Shown here piece after piece: positions 58,985 through 64,000 of a DNA stretch of 64,000 bases. The notes under the pieces are model-generated. The model worked only from the letters and a program-made list of their open reading frames with translations, had not been told where the DNA came from and searched no databases. The position numbers and the translations under genes were made by a program. Where the stretch lies: assembly GCA_039090855.1 (NCBI GenBank), contig CM076990.1, positions 202,993,232 through 203,057,231 on the forward strand, written 5' to 3'. This stretch comes from Macrothele yani (taxonomy: Eukaryota > Arthropoda > Arachnida > Araneae > Macrothelidae). Position 1 is the first letter of the stretch. Each line of letters starts with the position of its first letter.

Positions 58985-59420
58985 TCACTCCTGTGCCCTG
59001 ACCTTTGATCCCATTTCGATGATATTCAACAGAACTGGTTCAGTATACCTCCGAAATAACATGATAAAGTTTTGTCGCAATCGAAGTAATTTTACGTAAT
59101 TTATGATGCATAAGGGCTATGGAATAGATCCCGCTTCTGTGTCCTAACCTTTGACCTCATTTCGCCCATTATCAATAAGATTCGTACCCAGCAGGTCCCT
59201 ACAACATACTAACATTTCATCCAAATCGAACCTTTTTTACGTAAGTTATGACGCATAATGGCGATTGAAGTGATTCCACTCCTATGTCCTGACCTTTGAC
59301 CTCCATTTCGCCAATTTTCAATAGGGTTTGTCCCCAGGTGTTCCCCTACCACATACTAAAATTTCATCGAAATCGAAAGATTTGTACGCGAGTTATCGTG
59401 CGGACGAACATACGCACACA
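58985..59420 (+). repeat. Array of ~150-bp monomers, left segment
   Basis: The words 'cctttgacctcatttcgcc' and 'acatactaaaatttcatcga' recur near 59001, 59140 and 59295. The array stops near gtgcggacgaacatacgcac and resumes after about 1.2 kb at 60601. Confidence 0.85.
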
Positions 59421-59749
59421 ACGCGTGACGTAATCAGGCAGATGGGAATCGCGACCATCTGCTCGCAAGAGTGTGACGTTATAAAACTTTAATAGGATCT
59501 ACAAAGAACGCGTGACGTAATGAGACAGATGGCGTGACCGCGCGCAACATCTAATGGGATGACGCCATGACACTACACTAAAAACGTGGTGATTCGGGGT
59601 GGTTATTTAACCCACTAAACGAATTTTCCTAAAGTCGAGATCAAGCTAAATCGATTTCTAGTACCAGAAAACGGTAGGTTAACGACTTTCATCAAAATCC
59701 TTAGAACCGTTTTCAAAATGGAATTTACATACATACAAGAATTGCTCCT
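59421..59749. other. Unassigned, within the interrupted array
   Basis: Contains two gcgtgacgtaat(c/g)agacagatgg-like words (59423, 59509), a small local duplication. Confidence 0.4.
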
Positions 59750-59753
59750 TTAA

Positions 59754-60358
59754 GGTGTACGTCAAGTAAGTTTGCTTCCTGTACTTCGAATGGAAAAATT
59801 TCTGTACACATTTTTTTCCCAATTAATGCGTTCCCAAGGATGTAAATTTGAACATCGTTTAAAATAACTTCATTTTATAACTTGGAATACTTAATATTTT
59901 CTAAAACATAACCATAACTATGCAATCCAACATTTGTTTGTCTACTGACGTCATGAAAATACAGGTCGCGCCATCTTTTTTCTGGACAATTAATGCGTTC
60001 ACAAGGATGAAAATTTGAACATCGATTAAAATAGCTTCATTTTATAACTTGGAGTATTTAATATTTTCTAAAACATAACCATAATTATGCATTCCGTAAT
60101 TTGTTTGTCTACTGACGTCATCGAAGTACAGGTCGCGCCATCCTTTTTCTGGTTTCAACACCACCAAAGGAAAAGTTATTGATTTTTAATATAAATATGG
60201 TTATGTTTTAGAAAATATTAAGTATTCCAAGTCATAATACGAAGTTATTTTAATCGATGTTCAAATTTTCATCCTTGGGAGCACATTAATTGTGAAGGAA
60301 ATGTGTACAAAAGTTTTTCCATTGGAAGTATAGGAAGCAAAATTACTTGACGTCCACC
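59754..60358. mobile_element. TTAA-flanked foldback MITE with internal duplication
   Basis: Its left end TTAA|GGTGTACGTCAAGTAA and right end ...TTACTTGACGTCCACC|TTAA pair. The body is related to the foldback at 38397-38835 (shared cataaccataattatg, ctactgacgtcat and tattaagtatt words). A segment of ~165 bp (from aattaatgcgttcccaagga near 59819) is repeated directly from about 59985. Confidence 0.8.
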
Positions 60359-60374
60359 TTAATAATATGGGATA

Positions 60375-60600
60375 GCCGCCCCGGTGGCGCAGTGGTCTAA
60401 GCGCTGGCCTCTGATCATTCGTCCGTAAGGGGTCCGGGTTCGAATCCCGGTCAGGCATGGATGTTGTGTTTGTCTTACGGCACTGGCTCTCTCCCTTCCC
60501 TAGAACCAGTGGTCCTAAATTAGGGACGGGCGACTGCTTATAGCCCATTGAGTTGCTCACGGTGGTCGTTAAACCTCCAATCAAAAAAAAAAAAAAAAAA
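60375..60600 (+). mobile_element. SINE family A, full length (15-bp TSD)
   Basis: A complete head and B box, a body identical or nearly so to the 29580 copy, and an A18 tail. The perfect duplication taataatatgggata lies at 60360-60374 and 60601-60615. The long pure A tail and perfect duplication indicate a recent insertion. Confidence 0.97.
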
Positions 60601-61095
60601 TAATAATATGGGATAAGGGCGATGGAATGGATCGCAATACTATGTCCAGGCCTTTGGCCCAATTTCGTCCATTTTCAATAGGGTTCGTCCCTATTGAAAA
60701 TGGTTCGTCCCATTTCGTCCATTTTCAATAGGTGATCCCCTACCACATACTGAAATTTCATCGAAATCGAACCATTTTTACGCAAGTTATGACGCATAAG
60801 GGTAATGCAATGCATTCCGCTCTTATGTCCTGACCTTTGACCCCACTTCACCCATTTTGAATAGGGTTTGTCCCCAGGCGGTCCCGTACCACATAGTAAA
60901 CTTTCATTGAAATCGAACCATAGTTACGCAAGTTATGACGCATAAGGGCAATGGAATGATCCCGCTCGTACGTCGTAACCTCTGCCCCCATTTGTCCCAT
61001 TTTCAATAGGGTTTGTCCCTATACGGTCCCCTACCACATACTAAAATTTCTTCGAAATCGAACGATTTTTACGCCAGTTATCGTGCGGACGGACG
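60601..61095 (+). repeat. Array of ~150-bp monomers, right segment, with GGAC microsatellite
   Basis: Monomers with 'tgacctttgaccccacttca' and 'taccacatactaaaatttc' recur near 60651, 60831 and 60970. It ends in acggacggacagacggacag. Same family as 58985-59420. A small local duplication (ttcgtccctattgaaaatgg region) occurs near 60685-60730. Confidence 0.85.
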
Positions 61096-61174
61096 GACAG
61101 ACGGACAGACAAAGCTGGGGCGTATACGCTTCTTCAACCTACGGTTGGAAAGCGTAAAAAAGATCAAAACAAAC

Positions 61175-61373
61175 CTGAGTTGTCACTTTTTGAACTGATG
61201 ATTCCCAGTCTGTCACTGCAACACGCACAAACGCAGTTCCCTTCCCAAGATTCCTTGCACGCAAATGACAGTTACCGTGCGCTCCTCGCAATATTCCCAC
61301 AGTGCGACGGAGATTCTCATCAGCAATGCCTTTTCTCTGGCTCGCTGCCAAAGCTATAGCTTTTTGTTTTTGC
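61175..61373 (-). CDS. Candidate orphan exon, unknown product
   Basis: The minus-strand frame is open with coding-like composition: QKQKAIALAASQRKGIADEN, then LRRTVGILRGAHGNCHLRAR, NLGKGTAFVRVAVTDWESSV, QKVTTQ. It ends at a plausible donor (CAG|gtttgt) and starts after cctcag. It is 199 nt, giving phase 1 to phase 0. I do not recognise the family and saw no adjacent exons. A Tc1 fragment begins 25 bp upstream of the acceptor, where a pyrimidine tract would be expected, so this may be a pseudogene or captured fragment. Confidence 0.35.
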
Positions 61374-61397
61374 CTGAGGCTGCTGGCTTTTAACATA

Positions 61398-61602
61398 CAC
61401 AGTCGTATCAGAATAATATGACCACCTACCTAATAATGGGAATAACCACCCTTTGCCCGTGGGTGACAGCGGCGAGACGGCGTGGCACAACGCAATGAAG
61501 CCCCTGGAAGATTGCTCGAGGCACACGTGCCCATTTTGACTGCTAGAGTACGGAGGTCACGGAGATGACGTGGTTGTGGGTCAGCACGTCGAACCTGTCG
61601 AT
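61398..61602 (-). mobile_element. Tc1 fragment (same family as 28906-30300)
   Basis: The left end CACAGTCGTATCAGAATAAT follows TA, and the next ~190 bp match the beginning of the element at 28906 (cctacctaataatgggaata shared). It stops at a SINE insertion and does not continue afterwards. Confidence 0.85.
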
Positions 61603-61812
61603 GCCGCCCCGGTGGCGCAGTGGTCTAAGCGATGGCCTCTGATCATTTGTCCGGAAGGGGTCCGGGTTCGAATCCCGGTGAAGCATGGATGTTGTGTTTG
61701 TCTTACGGCACTGGCTCTCTCCCTTCCCTGGGACCAGTGACCCTAAATTAGGGACGGGCGACTGCTTATAACCCATTGAGTTGCTCACGGTGGTCGTTAA
61801 ACCTCCAATCCA
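61603..61812 (+). mobile_element. SINE family A copy
   Basis: Complete head, B box (GGGTTCGAATCCC) and body ending in aacctccaatccaaatcca, with no pure A tail. A target-site duplication is not clear. Confidence 0.9.
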
Positions 61813-62458
61813 AATCCAACATGCCTATGTTGACAGACCGTCATCGACAGCTCTGCTTGAATTGGACTCGGGAATATTGAGAATGGACACTAAATGACTA
61901 GAAAAAGAAACTCGTGGTCACACGAATCCAGGTTCTAACTCCAACATGCTGACAGACAGGTCAGTATTTGACCAGATCAACAGCTGCAACTAGACTGCAC
62001 GGTTTGATAGTAACAGGTCTGTGTAGGAAGTACCATGACGTGCGGATTGTTTTCAAGGACATCACTGGATCCTCTCATCCCCGCTGGACCATCCTCACCA
62101 CTACATCCTACATAGACATTTTCTCGGGCTAGATGTTGCCCGAAACGGCGATCATGTATCCCCAGGGTACTGGACTGTCTCATAAAGACAATACCCATGT
62201 TACGAGGCCCACACCAGACAGGAATAGCTTGAGGACTATGCCGAAGTATTTCGTGTACTCCCCTGACGGCCGACAAATCCTCCCGATTTGAATCTTATCG
62301 AACATTTGTGGATTGCAGTTTTACAGAATACCTAACGACATCTTCCGTGATCTAGTGGAGCCCATGCCACGCCGAGTGCAAGCGGTCTCATCGCAGCGCA
62401 GTGATTCCCAGAAAGCTATTACTTCGGTGGTCATAATGTTATGGCTTATGAGCAGTGC
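61813..62458 (+). mobile_element. Decayed Tc1-like 3' part
   Basis: Plus-strand remnants include GYWTVS*RQYPC-like broken QDN region, PPDLNLIEHLWIAV (SPDLNPIEHLW) and, shifted, EPMPRRVQAV. The right end is ggtcataatgttatggctta...cagtg, typical of Tc1 termini. The left end is missing and frameshifts are frequent. Confidence 0.7.
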
Positions 62459-63433
62459 TCGAATTGGAAAGCACACTGGCACTTTCTTTTACCTTATTAT
62501 TTCATATGGGCACTTTTGTACCCAGTATAGAAATACCGGCATTAATTTTAGTAGCGGGAATTGCGGAAACGAAATTTTTTTGTCCTAGACTTATGAGAGC
62601 GCATTGTTAAGCATAGAAACTTTATGTGCCTCGTGCCCTTGAGAAATAGTGTGTGGGAACCGTAAAGAGTAGAGGAGTGGTGTACACATGAGTTCAATCC
62701 TTCAAAGGATGGAAATGAAGAACCCATAGCACATGATCACATTTTGTCCAAGCTCCAGATCATCCCACTAAAGAAAGATGTCTGTGATTTTTATTATATC
62801 ATTTATTTAATATATTCAATTTGAAGAGCTAATTCATAGAATGAAGAATTGGGTGTAATAGATTAAACACAAACTTTAATTTTGCAGCAATAAGTATAAA
62901 CTTTTTCTGCTTCGGATTTATTAATTTAAGACTAAATATTCATTCTGATTGAGGATATTCTTATTGCTCGACTTTTTACTTCCTGAAAGTTCCTATTGGA
63001 AGGTGGCTGTCTTCTTGGCTAAGGACCTTAAAGTTCTGGGTAACTGAATCACTAATGGTTAGCTGAGGTTCGGAAGTCTCGTTAATCAGTTGGTCCCGGG
63101 GTAGAGATTTTCGTTCTAAACAAGTCTAACCCCAGTCCTCGGTGAAGCATAGGTAGTGCCTCTGGATCCACAAAGCAACCAACTGAAATCGGCCGCCATC
63201 GTTTCTAACTTATGGTGCAATAGTAGCCCACGGAACTGTCAATTACATTTTTACATAATGGAGTTCTTCTTCCAGAAATTTTTCAGTTTTGGAGATTCTC
63301 TAGTGAAGGTATTTTTTCCGGATGAATTTTAGCTAAATATGAGCATACCGGCACTTCAAAATCTCCATTTCGAGCACTACTTATGAGTGTATATGGGTCA
63401 ACTACATATTTTTTATAACATGGAAAGATCATA
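62459..63433. other. Unassigned
   Basis: AT-rich; no recognised feature. Confidence 0.35.
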
Positions 63434-64000
63434 CACGGTCGAGTCACATTATTGTAACCACCAGCTAATGTACAGAGTAACCGCCGTGTGCAGGCCGGAC
63501 AGCAGCTACAGTAGACGAGCTGGAAGTGACTCAATAAGATGCTGGAAGGTGTTCACAGGTATGTGCAGCCATGCTGACTGCAGTGCATCGGACAGCTACT
63601 GGAAGGTGCGTAGTGGAGAATCAATAGAGCGAACAACACGATCGAGATGGTCCCACAGATGCTCACTTGGGTTTAAATCTGGAGAACCAGGGAACCAGGG
63701 AAGTACTTTGAAGTCTTTACCGTGCTCTTCCAACCACTCTCGGACATTTCTAGCTGTGTGACACGCCGCATTGTCGTTCTGGAAGATCCCATCCACCCCA
63801 GGAAAGACAATCAGAATGTATGGGTGTACGTGGTTTGCAAGGATGGATTCATAACGAATTAGATCCATACCGCCTTCCACAGGTATGAGTGGACCCAGAG
63901 AATGCCACGAAAACATTCCCCAGACCATAACGCTGCCCGCCCAGGTTGTGTTCTTCCAGCAATGGCTGATGAGTGTTTGTTCTTCGATGTTTCTCGCCTT
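63434..64000 (-). mobile_element. Tc1-like element, family B copy 3, cut by the window edge
   Basis: The left end CACGGTCGAGTCACATTATT follows TA. The minus strand (63928-63596) encodes MVWGMFSWHSLGPLIPVEGG, then YESILANHVHPYILIVFPGV, FQNDNAACHTARNVREWLEE and PGSPDLNPSEHLWDHLDR. This region is open, with catalytic Asp (NDN) and Glu (PSEHLW) present, and better preserved than in the other two family B copies. The N-terminal half lies outside the window. Confidence 0.92.

Overview
This window is metazoan nuclear DNA, AT-rich and gene-poor. It holds the 3' end of one recognisable host gene and is otherwise dominated by transposable elements. Nothing in it is bacterial or viral: the host gene has spliced exons with GT-AG borders, there are Tc1/mariner elements at TA targets, tRNA-headed SINEs with A-tails and target-site duplications, Penelope-like elements with GIY-YIG domains, a hAT remnant and non-LTR retrotransposon fragments. 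This mixture suits an arthropod or other invertebrate, but I cannot name the species from the sequence.

Host gene (+ strand, 1-15.2 kb). Three exons (501-695, 12278-12424, 14824-14995) encode the C-terminus of an NFX1-type protein: the last Cys-rich segment, the linker and the R3H domain. Earlier exons lie left of the window. The R3H exon carries one extra T in a T6 run that breaks the frame. The splice phases only work if that T is absent, so it is either an assembly error or a real lesion.

Repeat landscape. Intron 1 (11.6 kb) contains an inverted Penelope-like fragment (1050-2762), a 77-bp minisatellite, a dead mariner with perfect 31-bp ends (5294-6580), and a nest. The nest is a LINE (6690-7583 and 11545-12060) split by a Tc1-like element (7584-11544), which is itself split by a mariner (7687-8959) and another Tc1 (8964-10504). 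Intron 2 has a Tc1 (13420-14640). From 16 to 31 kb come a mariner, a foldback element, a truncated mariner, a Tc1 split by a TTAA-flanked insert, a mariner-like element, and a Penelope-like element split by a Tc1 that is split by a SINE. From 31 to 50 kb come SINE copies, two Tc1 copies of one family, an almost perfectly palindromic TTAA foldback (38397-38835), a decayed head-to-tail SINE array, a second SINE family and a TTAA-bounded MITE. A hAT remnant (50.1-50.8 kb) abuts a Tc1 (50870-52409) whose transposase frame is fully open with an apparently complete DD34E triad. From 52.5 to 54.5 kb and from 59 to 61.1 kb there are arrays of ~150-bp diverged monomers. The right edge cuts another Tc1.

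The only apparently intact protein-coding frame is the 343-residue Tc1 transposase on the minus strand at 51119-52150. Nearly every other element is broken by stops or frameshifts. Two short stretches look like orphan exons (45185-45289 +, 61175-61373 -), but I do not recognise their products. Boundaries of decayed repeats are approximate; those fixed by TA, TTAA or target-site duplications are more exact.
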